Source: Megascapheus bottae
Taxonomy: Eukaryota; Chordata; Mammalia; Rodentia; Geomyidae
NCBI GenBank assembly: GCA_024803745.1
Contig: JANJXV010001811.1
Coordinates: 1 to 64,000, forward strand
Direction of reading: 5' to 3'
Length of the DNA: 64,000 nucleotides
Below the pieces are notes generated by a model. It did not search any database. It was not told the origin of the DNA and saw only the letters and a list, made by a program, of their open reading frames with translations. Below, piece by piece: positions 1 to 12,173 of the stretch (the stretch's first letter is position 1; each line of letters opens with the position of its first letter). The position numbers were made by a program, and so were the translations under genes.

Positions 1-1795
1 GCTATCTAAGCAATCCCCTGTGGCTGTGGATGTGAATGTTTTAACAAAATATTCTGCTTTAGAGCTACAGGGTGGCACCTCATTTCTATAAGTAGGAGGA
101 TAACAAGATTGGAATGGGAGGACTGTGAAAGGAAAAGTTACCCAATAACAGAAGTGAGACAAGGAGAAGCAGTTTTCAAGGGTGTGCAGGAAATAGGAAG
201 CCTGACCTGGTAGTTATGTGTTCAGGTTCAAAAGAAATCCTTTATATGTTCCCTTATGCTTCTCTTGAGTTCTACATCACCTATCTCGCACTGCCCATTT
301 TTCTTTTAAGAACTCAGTAGAATCTTGGTCCAAATGAGGACTTACTCTTCTGTGTGCCTGTCCACTCTTTTCAATCATTCACTTACTAAGTGCCTACATC
401 CCTCACTAGAAAGAAACCAGTCACTTCCTGCATGAAACATGAATCCATGAGGCAGGCAGCTCCACAAGTTAATTTAAGTCAATCATTACAAATTGTAAAT
501 ACACTAAGAATTTTTAATGGATTGATTTGATACAAAATGATCTGGCAAAACAATTTTTGAAAGAGGGACAACATCTGGGCTGAAACTGTTGTGATTACAA
601 ACATTCAGTTATCGGAAGAACCAAGAAAAGAAAATGAGCCCGTGAAGGAATAGTACTCATGAAATCCTGAAGCAGGACCCTTTCTTATTCTAGAAACCAA
701 GCCAAGGCTAGAGTATGAGGAGTCATGCAGAGAATACAAGAGAGACTGATTATAAGCTTCCACCAAAGGGGCCTTTTGCCTTCCCATGTTCCTTCTACCA
801 GTGGACCCTGAAAAGGGGTTGACAGCACATCATTCCCCTGGCCTACTGGGCAAATATGTAACTTAAAAGGAAGTAATGACACAGTGTTCATCTTGTATTA
901 CTGACTATGCCAGTGAGGATGCCTGGATCAAATAGAAATATTAGAAAGTTGAGCCAACTGTAGTTGCATTTATTTAAATGGACTATGAATTCCAGTTTTA
1001 TCTGTGAAAACAGGAAGCCAGTCCATTTCTGAAAGACTTGTTATTTACAGTAGGCAGTGTTTGGTAAGCTATTTTCACCAACAAGACACTGCTTATATAT
1101 TTCCACTTCTTTAAGGCTTACATTCAGAGTAGATTTATTTGTTTTCATTCTAAAGATAAAAGACTCAGGAACAGATATAGCAATGAACTAAAATTGGGAG
1201 TATTAGTGTTTGAACCCAAGGCAATCAAGTCCAGAATACATATCCTTAATCATGATTACTAGCAGCCAAAATTCATCTTGGGAAGCTAATCAAACCATTA
1301 AGGTGCATCAGTATTTAATGCACTGAGATGGCAGCAAGATATTTGACATGTCAAAGAGTATACTTGCCCTGAATGTGCATTAGGTAGAAGATATGAAATA
1401 TATCTTTAATGAATTTCCATATCTCTGCTTTCTTAGTTATAAGAAAAGATTATCTAGTCACACTTCAAATGGTTCCACTGTTGCTATAGAAACTGCTTTC
1501 CTTTAAGTTTTTGAGGTGACTGTCAGCTTGTAAAACACTCAGTGCTAGCAGCAACACAGCACTAATGGATGCCTTTAGGAAATTCTAATTTCCCCCAATG
1601 TTCTCCATCCTCTAACTTTTTTTCCCCAAATCAACTTACATACGGAACCTAATGAGAATCAGTGTACTTGCTAGGCAAACATAGTTGTAAATCAAACTGT
1701 GGGTCTCAGGCCAGGGCATAACCCTGGGAAGACCTCCCAAGATCCTTCTGTAAATGACCTATTTCCCCTGAAGTTTCTGGGTCTCTGACAAAGGC
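1..1795. other. Unique A+T-rich sequence, no gene seen
   Basis: No repeat family or coding exon is recognised. The longest open frames here are under 70 codons, overlap one another and resemble no family known to me. A short stretch near 380-445 reads weakly like an antisense L2 3' end (an 'ttactaagtgcctac' core) but is too short to call. Confidence 0.6.
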
Positions 1796-1936
1796 AATGA
1801 AGGAGAAAGAAATAGGAGAAAGAAGAGGAGAAGGAGGAAGGGAGGGAGGAAGAAGAAAAGGAAAAGGAGAGGCTTCAGCGTGGAGGAGAAGGAGGAGGAG
1901 GAGGAAGAGGAAATGAAGAAAAAGAAGAAGAAGAAA
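1796..1936. repeat. Purine-only GA/GGA/GAA low-complexity tract
   Basis: About 140 bases are almost entirely A and G on the plus strand, with GAGGAAG, GGA and AAG units. One short non-purine interruption lies near 1872-1880. The tract opens Glu/Lys-rich and, on the other strand, Leu/Phe/Pro-rich frames that have no coding meaning. Confidence 0.9.
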
Positions 1937-3410
1937 TTTACCCACCTTTATTCAGCAGTGTTAAGAGCCTATTCGCTACCTTCTCTTTCTTCTGTCTTCA
2001 ATCCTCCACTTCCAGCACACAGGGGGACTTTACCTCTCTCCTCACATTTCTATTCCAGATCCAGAACACTATTTCTTCCGCCCCTTTTTGCTTTTCCTGC
2101 CACCTCATTTTTAATATAAGCATTGATGATTTTAATTCCTAGTGTATCCTACACATGCCCAATCTCTTACTTTTCTATTCTTATTATTGTTTCTGATTTT
2201 TATTTACCATACTTAAATGTATAGTTTGTCTTTGAAGTATTGTTATTGTAACCATGGTCTTCTCTCTTCTGAGTGGTAGTGAGGAAATGGAGATTTGTGT
2301 GTGGCATATAAACAACGGGCTTGATTTTGTAAGGGTAGTATTTTGTGTTCTCATATAAGATCTGAGATTAGAGAAGACATAGAAAGGGAAAGGGGAGTTA
2401 AGAAAGAGGTTGATACATAAAGTGGCAACTCCTTTTTTGTACACCTACTTAAAGATAGTTTTTAAAAAAAAACACAAAAATTAACTAGATCTAAAATACT
2501 TGGGCATAAGAAATTATACAGGTCTCTAGGCATTCACATATAGTGAAACCAAAGGAGGAGACAGGAGAAGAACAGAAAGGCACACTGCCTATGTGCATCT
2601 GATCATCCAAAATACTATATATCCACATGAACTCCAGGAAATGAAAGTGAGGGTTTTTTTTTCTTTTTAGTTTCTCTTGTCTTTCCATTTTGTTCTGTCT
2701 GTTTATCTGTCTGTGGGAGTTTAAAGGGAGGCACAGAAATGGAGAGACAAAGGATAAACAAATGCAGCAGTGGGGCTCACTGGACACTATGCTGAAAATT
2801 GTTGAATACAAGTTGTGTACAACTTGTGAGTGGGGGAATGGGAGGGAAAGCCTGAGAGAGAGCAAGGGAAGAGGTGACATTACCCAAAAAAGAAGTGTAC
2901 TTTTTACCGAACTGTAGCCCGTCTGTACATCCCCTTCACTATAATTTTTAAAATTACAATTACTTTTAAAAGGGAGTTGACATGATATGAACATTCAGAA
3001 TGTCACAGCAGAACCCATTGCTTTGTACATTAATGTGTATCAATAAGAAAATGCCAAAAGTGTAAGCTCATGATAACTAAATGAAACTATTCTTTCTGGA
3101 GAAAGAAGCTAATAGGAGAAAAGTGAACTTAAACATTATATGCAGGAGGAAATAAAAAGGAATTTTCAAACTTATGGTAAGAAATAATACTTTGAAACTT
3201 TTTTTCACTGCTAACAGAATTCTGAAAGGCCATGGGGAAATTAAAACATCATCCACATTTTCCTGGGGGGGGGGAATCTTTTATCCAGACAGAATACTGG
3301 AAATGCAAAAATTTTAATTGCATTGTCATCATATCTAACCGAGGAAGGTGTTCCTTTCTAAATTTTTTTGTCTAAAGCATCCTCTCAGAACATTTTTGAG
3401 GAGAAAAAAC
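1937..3410. other. Unique A+T-rich sequence, no gene seen
   Basis: No interspersed repeat is recognised. A 167-codon minus-strand frame at 2491-2994 is the longest open frame in non-repetitive DNA of the window. It has no domain, signal peptide or family resemblance that I can see, so I treat it as chance. A run of ten G lies near 3265-3274. Confidence 0.55.
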
Positions 3411-3597
3411 TGCATATTTGTTTATTTGAAATTGGATAGGAAAGGGGGGAAAACAAGATGAGAGTGGGGGTGGAGGAGGGAAATGGGGACCAAGACATGA
3501 GAAAGGGTATCAATGTATGTGAAGTAATGCACCTCCCATCTGGCAAATGTAATGTAACCCTTCTATTAATTACATTAAAAATTATATGCAAAAAAAG
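3411..3597 (+). mobile_element. L1 3'-UTR fragment, sense, 5'-truncated
   Basis: This is the terminal part of an L1 3' UTR: a G-rich polypurine stretch (3438-3487), then 'caagacatgagaaagggtat', a 'catctggcaaatgtaatg' segment and the 'attaattacattaaaa' end with a degenerate polyadenylation signal. It matches, in the opposite orientation, the longer antisense copies at 7.1, 8.9 and 26.1 kb. Severe 5' truncation is usual for L1 insertions. Confidence 0.9.
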
Positions 3598-3674
3598 ATG
3601 TCTAGGAGAAATCCTTTGACAACCTGAGTTAATATAATGGAATGCTATTGGAAAGTGAATATATAGATGTAGTT

Positions 3675-3701
3675 ATACATATATATATATACACACACAC
3701 A
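3675..3701. repeat. Short compound (AT)n(AC)n microsatellite
   Basis: An alternating AT run passes directly into an AC run, about 27 bases in total. Confidence 0.85.
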
Positions 3702-3799
3702 GCTGTGACATTGCCATTCATAAGCAAATGATAATTTAGCTTTGTCTTCAAGTGAGATTGAATATAAACTGACTTTCAAGTTCAAAAAGCCATCGTTAA

Positions 3800-4170
3800 T
3801 CTTCATACATAAGGACATATAATGTGAAGCCAATTGAAAGGACCTCCAGGATAGTGAAACAAAAGCCATATAATGAATGATTGTTGTCCTTAATGTACTA
3901 TGTTGTCTCTCATCTCCTTTGCTGTCCCTTGGTTATCTCACATTGGTATAGTATCTCACTTTGTTATCTGATATATTGAATTTATTTGTATTTGGATATT
4001 TGAAATTTAATAGGGAAGGGGGGAAAACCAAGACGGGTGGGGGGTGTGGGGGGGGAGGGAAATGGGTACCAAGACATGTGAAAGGGTATCAATGTATGTG
4101 AATTAATGCACCTTCTATCTGGCAAATATCGTGTAACCCTTTTACTAATTACAATAAAAAAAAAGGTAAA
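3800..4170 (+). mobile_element. L1 3'-UTR fragment of the younger subtype, sense
   Basis: The element begins near 'catacataaggacatataa' and continues through the 'ctttgctgtcccttggttat' segment, the G-rich tract (4012-4066) and the 'attacaataaaaa' end with an AATAAA signal and an A-rich tail. It differs from the older copies by its 'gacgggtggggggtgtgg' core. It is close in sequence to the copies at 4202 and 12174, which suggests one fairly recent L1 lineage. Confidence 0.92.
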
Positions 4171-4201
4171 AAAAAAACACAGACCTAGCTCCCTTCGTTA
4201 C

Positions 4202-4455
4202 CTGTCCCTTGGTTATCTCACATTGGTATAGTATCTCACTTTGTTATCTGATATATTGAATTTATTTGTATTTGGATATTTGAAATTTGATAGGGAAGGG
4301 GGGAAAACCAAGACAGGTGGGGGGTGTGGGGGGGAGGGAAATGGGTACCAAGACATGTGAAAGGGTATCAATGTATGTGAAATAATGCAACTTCTATCTG
4401 GCAAATATCATGTAACCCTTTTACCAATTACAATAAAAAATAAAATAAAAAAAAC
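4202..4455 (+). mobile_element. Second younger-type L1 3'-UTR fragment, same orientation
   Basis: The element starts inside the L1 tail at 'ctgtcccttggttatctcac' and runs to the AATAAA-bearing end and A-rich tail. Compared by eye with 3922-4157, I count about six substitutions and one change in a G run over roughly 237 bases. About 30 bases of A-rich and unrelated sequence separate the two copies. It is either an independent insertion of the same subfamily or a local duplication. Confidence 0.92.
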
Positions 4456-7090
4456 AAGGTGGTAAGTTTGCAGTAAGGAGGGAAAGAAGGAAGTTGAAGT
4501 GTACAGGAGAGACAAGAAAGGCTACCACAACCACTTAGGTAAGAGTTCTGACCAGCCATTTCAACTGTCTCCAACTTACTACTCTAGAAGGATCTTCTTC
4601 TCGCTAGGGTACGGTGATCAGTGTTTGGAGTTCTTTACTTTCCCCTTCTCTGACCTGTGGCCTTAGGAATTGAATCCATTTCAAGTAGTGCCTATGTACT
4701 GATGTGATCCCCAGTGTTCATCTTGAGTACTGCCTGTGCTCTTTTGATATGGACATGTGGGCCATCTAATGCACCACTGCTAATACAGGACCCTTGAACA
4801 TGTGTCCCACGTCAGCCATCCCAGCCAGTCAGAATCAATGGCAGCACCACCTACTTACTTCTGTTTTCCCCAACAACATTCTAGTCAAAACAACTCTTCC
4901 CTGTCACTCCCAAAGGTCTTCCACAGGCACGTTTGTTCCCTAGCATTCATTCCCCACACTGCCAGACACAGGCATTTCCTTTTCTTTTGAAGAACAGCAA
5001 CTTGCCACATCACAATTCTGAGGAAACATTTACTATGGTTTACCTCTGCTCCTAGAACCAACTCTTACTGTAGTCAAAAGTCCCTGCATCATCTGTTCCC
5101 TCCCAATGACCACTTTTCCTCCTCCTCCTCCTCTATTCAAAATATACCAGTGCCTTGAGCATGGGAAGTCCCATTGGAACGGAGCCCATGAAGTCATTCT
5201 CTTTTCACTCTTAGGGAAAGGATTTTAAATAAAATTCAAAGTTTCTCTTGGATGCTATATCATAATCTCTGGTTTGGTTCTTTGTACACTGTCCCTCTTT
5301 CTGTCCTTGGAGTCAGTCCTTCAAAAACCCTTGTCATTGCAAATTCCTCTCCTTATCTGGAAATTATGTTCCCATCTCCACACAGGATCCACTGCTTTTC
5401 CCTATACAGGACTGACAGTGATCCACAATTAAATATTCCAGGATGCGTTCTGATTTGATTACTCATTCTAGTAAAAGGCCACATGGGGCTTCAACAAAAC
5501 ACTGCACAGTGGGAGAAGGGTTTGGCAATTCAAATCAAGATGATCCTGAAGACTTTGCATATATTTGTTTCCTCCATTAGTCTGCTCTCTGAACATACAA
5601 TATTTACTGCCTCCATTGGTCTGCTCTCTATACATATATTTACTGCCCCTGTAGTATATCAGGCATCATATACATTTTGAAGGGTGACTATCAGCAAATG
5701 TAGGTGAAAAGTACACCTTACTCCTGCAACCACTCATGATACTCATATGTCCAAATACACTTCAAATGAAAACCAGTATCTGCTCTAATGCAAATTGATC
5801 TGCAAACCTTCCTTGGTTCATAGTACACATAACATATTACATTTTAATGTAGATCTGTTTCATTATCTCTGTACATGCTCTTTTCCACATTAAATTAGGT
5901 CTTATCCTTCTGTATCACAAGAGTAGACTATAGCACAGTATCAGCAACACAAATATTTGCCTCACATTACCAACTCAAAAGACACAAAATGACTGGGAAA
6001 AAAACCTTCAAAATATCTCTGTTTTTTCCATTTACCTTCATCCAAATTCCCCTCCATCCCCCCATTTCCTCATGACCGCTTTCAATTGTTAAAAGGAGCA
6101 CATCATGGAGAGAGGAGGATGGATTTTTCTTCTACTCTATAAATACATACTTCGTAGACATATGTATACAAATATACATATTGCATAAGCAAATTTAATG
6201 TATCTTAAAATATAATTTATAAGAGGACAACACTTTTCCAAATGCAACTCAGCAATATGAATTTTTAAAATAGGGTTGTTTCACAGTCATTGGGTGACTG
6301 AAAGGTGACTTTCACCCGCAACTACATTAGTTAGTCAGCAATTCAATTTTGTCAGATCTGTAAGAGGGGGTAATAGCTGCAAATTGTCCTGACAGATGCT
6401 ACCAGCTGCTTCTGTAAAGCAACAGTTATACAACTTGCTCTCTCTCAGTTTGAAGCAGAAAGAAAAAAATTTTCTTTAACAGTTATTTTCCATTTTCAAG
6501 TTTGGAATTAAAAGTCTGAAACTGCCTCTGTGCACAGTACACAAAAGCCAGTTCACAAAAGCTACTCTGATACATAATTTTAACTGCTGACTCATTTTTT
6601 CACAATTTGACCACATTTTAATGTTTCCATGAAATTTTACACTACATCTGAAATAATACCGCATTTTTTTCAAGAACTGTTCAGATCCTTCACTTCATGA
6701 AGCCTAAAAACCATGGTGAGTGGTGTGTTCAGTGTATAATGCAGGGAGTACTTGCCACAGGTCCAAGCAGGAGAAACTGAAGTTCCAGGAAATCAGAATG
6801 TGACTACTACAAAATAAGTGTCTTGATTCCTGTTCCTTCATTCAACAACAGTAACATTCCACTCCACATGAGAAAACCATTCATATCAGGAAATCATTCT
6901 ACCTTTAATTCATGCTATTTATTCAAACTCAACAACACCACCTGTGATTTTCATGGTCTCCAGAGTGTCATGCATATGCTCTGTTCTTATAACTCAGTCT
7001 TACTCCCAAGGCATGGCGCACTGACTATCTTCTCCTGGGAGGACTTCCTCGAAATTCTTCAGCAGCCCATTCTCCAGCTCAGAATCATTT
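4456..7090. other. Unique sequence, no gene seen
   Basis: No interspersed repeat is recognised. It contains a two-copy imperfect tandem repeat (5571-5645) and a bulged inverted repeat at 6292-6317. Open frames at 4802-4990, 5252-5458, 5483-5680 and 6823-7170 are short; the last runs into L1 3'-UTR sequence. None resembles a known protein. Confidence 0.55.
5571..5645. repeat. Two-copy imperfect tandem repeat
   Basis: Unit 1 (5571-5609) and unit 2 (5610-5645) share 'cctccatt', one A/G difference, 'gtctgctctct' and a common 'atttactg' end. The second unit is three bases shorter. It is a small local duplication in otherwise unique DNA. Confidence 0.85.
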
Positions 7091-7858
7091 TTAATATATT
7101 TTTATTGTACTTAATAGAAGGGTTACATTATATTCACCAGATAGAAGATGCTTTACTTCATAAACATTGATACCCTTTCTCATGTCTTGGTCCCCATTTC
7201 CCTCCCCCGACCCTCATCTTGTTTTCCCCCCTTCCCTATCCAATTTCAAATAACCAAATAAACATATATACAATATATCAGATAACAAGGTAAAATACTG
7301 TAACAATTCGAGGTAACCAAGGGACAGCAAAAGAGATGAGAGATAACATAGTACATTAAGGACAACAATCACTCATTATATGGCTGTTGTTTCTATATCC
7401 TGGAGGACCTTTCATTTAGCATCATACTATATGGCCTTATGTATCTAGGTTTTGTTCTATTGGAAATCTCTGCTAGGAGAGCCTAAGGTTTCTACTGATT
7501 ATGACAAATGAGGGAAACCATTGAGCCTATGTTCCTTTGAGTCTGGCTTACTTCACTTAAAATGATTTTATTCTAAGTCTTTCCATCTCCTTACAAATGG
7601 GGCGATGTCGTTCTTTCTGACAGCAGCATAGAATTCCATTGTGTATAAATACCACATCTTGTTGATCCACTCATTAACTGCGGGGCATCTGGGTTGGTTC
7701 CATATCTTTGCTATGGTAAATAGTGCTGCAATGAACGTCATTGTGATAGTGGATGTGGTATGTCCTTGTTTCTGGACAACAGGGTAAATGCCAACTAGTG
7801 GAATTGCTGGGTCATAGGGGAGCTCTAGGTTAAGTCTTTTGAGGAACCACCTGTCAGG
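7091..7858 (-). mobile_element. L1 3'-UTR fragment, antisense, longest L1 copy here
   Basis: Read on the plus strand it starts with the complement of the L1 end ('tttttattgtacttaataga'), then the C-rich complement of the polypurine tract near 7190-7230, and continues to the region corresponding to 'gaattgctgggtcatagg'. The distal part (7640-7860) resembles the tail common to mammalian L1s ('tccatatctttgctatggta'). No reverse-transcriptase coding sequence is reached. Confidence 0.93.
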
Positions 7859-8365
7859 AAGGCTCTTTTCCTTTGTTTTGCAGAAACTGTTCTGTATTCA
7901 AACAGAACCCTACCTGTATTAATCACTTCTGGAAAGGATTGTACTGCACCACCTAGCAAAAACCCTGAGAAACTTCAGCTTCCTGAACAACTAGCTGCAA
8001 AAAACTATGAAACGTAAGTAATACATTCCTTCAGCATTTGAAATGCTCATCAACTCCAGCCTTCACTCACTCTATTCATGAACAATATTCTTATGCCATC
8101 TGGTCCCTTACCTCTTGGAAAGTTAATAACCTTTGCTTCCTCTCTTACCACTTGGACACTTGGTGATTTCTTTCACATATCTTACATGCTAGCTTAAGCT
8201 CCCAGACTTAACAACAAAGAGGTTTTATTATAACAGTTCTAAACACGCATATATTTTGACCATATTTATTCTTTTTTTAATCTCTGCTCCTCTTGTTCAT
8301 TTCTGGTTGCGTATCAAGCTCATGATTAAAAATGAAATTAATGTCCCCTAAGATATATTCCTCTT
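7859..8365. other. Unique spacer, nothing recognised
   Basis: A+T-rich sequence between an antisense L1 fragment and the MaLR-type LTR. No gene or repeat is seen. Confidence 0.5.
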
Positions 8366-8874
8366 TGTTATGGCTGGTATCTAAAATGTTGCCCCAAAGC
8401 TATATGCTAAAGATTCGATTGCCTGCTGATATGCTTTTTACAAAGTGGTGGGATCATGAAAACTTTGTTCTCACCAAAGGATCAACCTACTCATGTGTCC
8501 ATAATTTGATGAGCTATTGGGAAGGGATAAAAACTTTCCAATTTGAGCTGGGACTTAAGGTTGTTAAATGCATCCCTGAAATGTGTCCTTGTAAATGATG
8601 TTTGTTCTGCTCTCTTCTCTCTCCTATTTCTCTTCTATCTCTGCTCTCCAGTCTTCAATTCTCTTTCTCCTTCTTCCACTTCTCTCCTTTTTCTCTTCTC
8701 TCTCTCTCTCCTGCCTACTTAACGTGAATAAATGGCTTCCTCCTCCACATATTCCTGCTACCATGATGTTCTGCTTCTCCCCAAAGCAGACTGAAACTAT
8801 ATCCCAAAACAAATGTTGCCACCGTTAAGCTGATTTTCTTAGGTATTTTGCCATGGAGCTAGAAGGCTAGCACA
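8366..8874 (+). mobile_element. Near-complete MaLR-type solo LTR (ERVL-MaLR)
   Basis: The block begins with TG ('tgttatggctggta') and ends with CA ('ggctagcaca') after about 509 bases. Diagnostic MaLR features appear in order: a 'ctaaaatgttgccccaaag' 5' part, a CT-rich middle (8610-8710), 'gtgaataaatgg' carrying AATAAA at about 8726, and a 'ctgaaactatatccc' to 'ggtattttgcca' 3' part. No internal retroviral region follows; an L1 fragment begins 15 bases downstream. The open frames across it are not genes. Confidence 0.75.
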
Positions 8875-8887
8875 TTCATTTACTAGC

Positions 8888-9540
8888 TATTTTTTCATAT
8901 ATTTTTATTGTGATTAATAGAAGGGTTACATTATATTCACCAGATAGAAGATGCAATACTTCACAAACATTGATACCCTTTCTCATGTCTTGGTCCCCAT
9001 TTCCCTCTCCCCACCCCTGCCCCTCATCTTGTTTTCCCTGCTTCCTTATCTATCCGATTTCAAATAACTAAATAAGCATATATACACTATATCCGATAAC
9101 AAGGTGAAATACTGTAACAATATAAGATAGCAGAGGGACAGCAAAAGAGATGAGAGATAACATAGTACATTAAAGACAACAATCACTCATTATATGGCTT
9201 GTGTTTCTATATCCTGGAGGTCCTTTCATGTAGTGTCATACTATGTGACCTTGTGTATCTAGGTTTTGCTCTATTGGAAATCTCTGCTAGGAGAGCCCAA
9301 GGTATCTACTGATTATGACAAATGAGGGAAACCATTGAGCCTATGTTCCTTTGAGTCTGGCTTACTTCACTTAATATGATTTTTCTAAGTCTTTCCATAT
9401 CCTTACAGATGGGGCAATGTCAGTCTTTCTGACAGCAGCCTAGAATTCCATTGTGTATAAATTCCACATCTTGTGGATCCACTCATCAACTGAGGGGCAT
9501 CTGGGTTGCTTCCATATCTTTGCTATAGTAAATAGTGCTA
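8888..9540 (-). mobile_element. L1 3'-UTR fragment, antisense
   Basis: It is collinear with 7091-7735: the complement of the AATAAA end, the C-rich complement of the polypurine tract (about 9000-9040), 'acatagtacattaaagacaa' and finally 'tccatatctttgctatagta', where it stops. It lies directly beside the MaLR LTR. Confidence 0.93.
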
Positions 9541-9639
9541 TCTAGATATTTTCTTTACCACTGTTTGCAATACTTCATTGATATTATCTCAGAGGCACAC
9601 TCTGACTCAACTTTCAGATCTTAATGATTCTTTTATTTC

Positions 9640-9770
9640 TTTACACAAATAAAATTTTCCATTGTCATTCAACTCTTCTACTCAGTAATCTTCAGTAGCT
9701 CTCTATTTCATCCAATAATAGGCCAAAATTTCTCCTGAACCAGGAAACAGAAACTTAAGTCTCTGAGCTA
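9640..9770 (+). mobile_element. Possible L2 fragment, very diverged
   Basis: The segment 'tcagtaatcttcagtagctc' followed by 'tatttcatccaataatagg' resembles the part of L2 that describes a slightly different 'cttcagtggctcccatt' motif. The match is short and old. Confidence 0.35.
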
Positions 9771-11293
9771 GCTAATTAAACTTCTAAATTTCAAAATCAC
9801 CATCTATGCATATGTGTGGACATTTATATAGTAATATTCAAATGGTAAAAGATTCTTTATAATCTTTTCTATTCACCTAATGAATTATTCCCATCATCAT
9901 ATACTCTTCTACTCCTTGGTTATGATTCCCACTGTGATATCATTAACAATTCGTTATGGATCCCATTTCTTCTAAGTTTCTCTTCTTTCTACTTAGGATG
10001 GTTTTCTCACACCAGTAACCTTATGTTTGACCTAATTTTGATACGATTTTCTGACCCTGTTCGAGAGCTCAGACATCAAAAAGATATTCACCATCTTTCT
10101 AGAAACTGGCTTTGGTTTAACCCTAAAATGAGTAAATAGGTGTTCTTCATGAACTGCACTCAAAGCTTACTTGCTACTTAAAGCAAGACCTCAAAAAACA
10201 TCACAACTCATAAAATCAATAATATCACAGAGTTCTTTTGTAAAGAACTTCAAGCATTTACATATATGCAATGAAACTGATGTGCAGTCAAAATGACAGA
10301 AACAGATGGTTCTGCCATCACTTTATATGACACTTGTTTCTCCAGGCAGGTGAACAGAAGGAACCAGTGGTAGAAGGTGAAAAGGGTCTTGCAATTTAGA
10401 ACCCACTGAAGTATAAAATGCCACCAAACTTGTCTCAAATTAAAACACATTTTAGTTTCTTCATTTGAAATCCTATACTGGGTAAGATTAAAAATCTCAT
10501 AACTACCCAGATTTAAACTCTGAGCTTCTGATCATCCGAGGCCTGAAAATACTGGTTTGTGATGAACAGGTCTTAGGGAAACAGAAGGGGCATTTCAAAT
10601 TCAAGATAAAACTATATCCATTAAGAATCTATATAACTGTCCAAACAAGAGTTTTCAAGATAAAATATCCAATTTATTTTAAAGTAAGATGTTTTAAATG
10701 TTCATATTCACCAAGTTTCACCAACTTACATATTCCTTTATTTAACAGTGATTTATTGATAAGAAATAATACAGTATAATGAACAGAGCACAATATCTGG
10801 TATTGTATACCTTGGGTTTCCTTTCCTACCTCCCCTACTTGTTGATTCTGTAGAACTATAGTCCTGGAATAGAAGCCTGGCTTTATAAGATTCACTTTTC
10901 TCTACTGTCATGAAGCAGAATGTAGCATGTAAGTCCAGACAGTATTTGGCATTTTCTGAGCAACTAAGTATAAACTCACCTCCTTCACTCACGTTCCTTC
11001 TCCTGCCATGTCCTATTATGCACATGTTGAGCACAGTTCAACTCCAAAGTTCAGAGTGTGAAAAAGTTCAAACTTTATACTTAATGCTATGAATATTATC
11101 TCTCAGCCCAGAAAGCAGAATCACAATTCTGCCATTCTTTGGTGTCACTACTTTTCATCATTCACACTGCAGCTTAAATTTTGCACCCAAGAAAAGTCAA
11201 AACTTCCTGCCTACTAGCACATGGTGAATATTCATCCTTAGCGTCCATTCTTTCTTTCACAGTGTGTATCAATACTCCACTACCTAAATATAA

Positions 11294-11340
<47 letters not shown>

Positions 11341-12173
11341 TAAGAGGCCTGGAAACACATTTTTCTTGGTATATCTATCTGGCAATTCTCCTTGGAGCTT
11401 CCTCACTCATTTCTGTGTCCATCTTTATATGGTTCTCTTCCCTCAGGATTCCTATGTCCAACTGTCCTTCTCCCTTCTCTAAAAAGATATCCAGTCCTTA
11501 GATTGATGGCTCACAGTCATTGGTAATCATCTCATGCTAACTGCATCTGCTATGACTGTTTCCAATAAGGTTTCAGTCACAAGTACAGGATTAACACTGG
11601 AAAGCACCAAGGAAAGCTTAGCACCCTTTTGGAGTAACCAAGGAAAAATATAAGCCAAAATGAATCTAACCATGATAGCTTTCTTTTGTCTTCTACTTTC
11701 AATATTACCCACGTGATTAGTAATAACATAACTCACTAATTTGTAATTTTCTTCTATCTATAGTTGGTTCCAGTTGGAAATGGAAGTGATGGGTTGCGCT
11801 CTGGCTTAGTGAATTAACCCTATTTTTGATCAACTTTCCATAAAATCTAACTAAAAGTGCCTATATTATAGCAAATTTGATAATTAAATGATATTTTAAG
11901 AGCCTGGAGAAACTGGTAACACTAAACAGTTATCTACTGGATGGGACCCAAAAAGTGATTAATGTTACCTACCCATCATGCCCAAGTCCTGGAGTGCTAA
12001 AGCACTCCAGTTCTTGTATCTGAGTCAGACTTGATCAACGTCCAAAATAAATTAAAAATATAGAAAACATTTTTAACAATATTGTCCATTCAGCCCTTAA
12101 GAACAATTGAAGTTTGCACTGCTAATTCTGATGAAATAACAAAAAAGACCATAATGAAAATATACGCGCAGTC
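9771..12173. other. Unique A+T-rich sequence, no gene seen
   Basis: Apart from the TG microsatellite at 11297-11339, no repeat or exon is recognised. Open frames on both strands at 10674-11501 are short and mutually overlapping. One of them is simply the TG repeat read as Cys-Val. Confidence 0.55.
11297..11339. repeat. (TG)n dinucleotide microsatellite
   Basis: About 21 uninterrupted TG units. A repeat this long and pure is expected to be length-polymorphic. Confidence 0.97.

Noticed and set aside
2491..2994. 167-codon minus-strand frame in unique DNA
   Set aside because: No domain, signal peptide or family resemblance and no splice or promoter context. A frame of this length can occur by chance in 64 kb read in six frames.
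8332..8828. Two consecutive plus-strand frames
   Set aside because: They lie in the MaLR-type LTR, which is non-coding.
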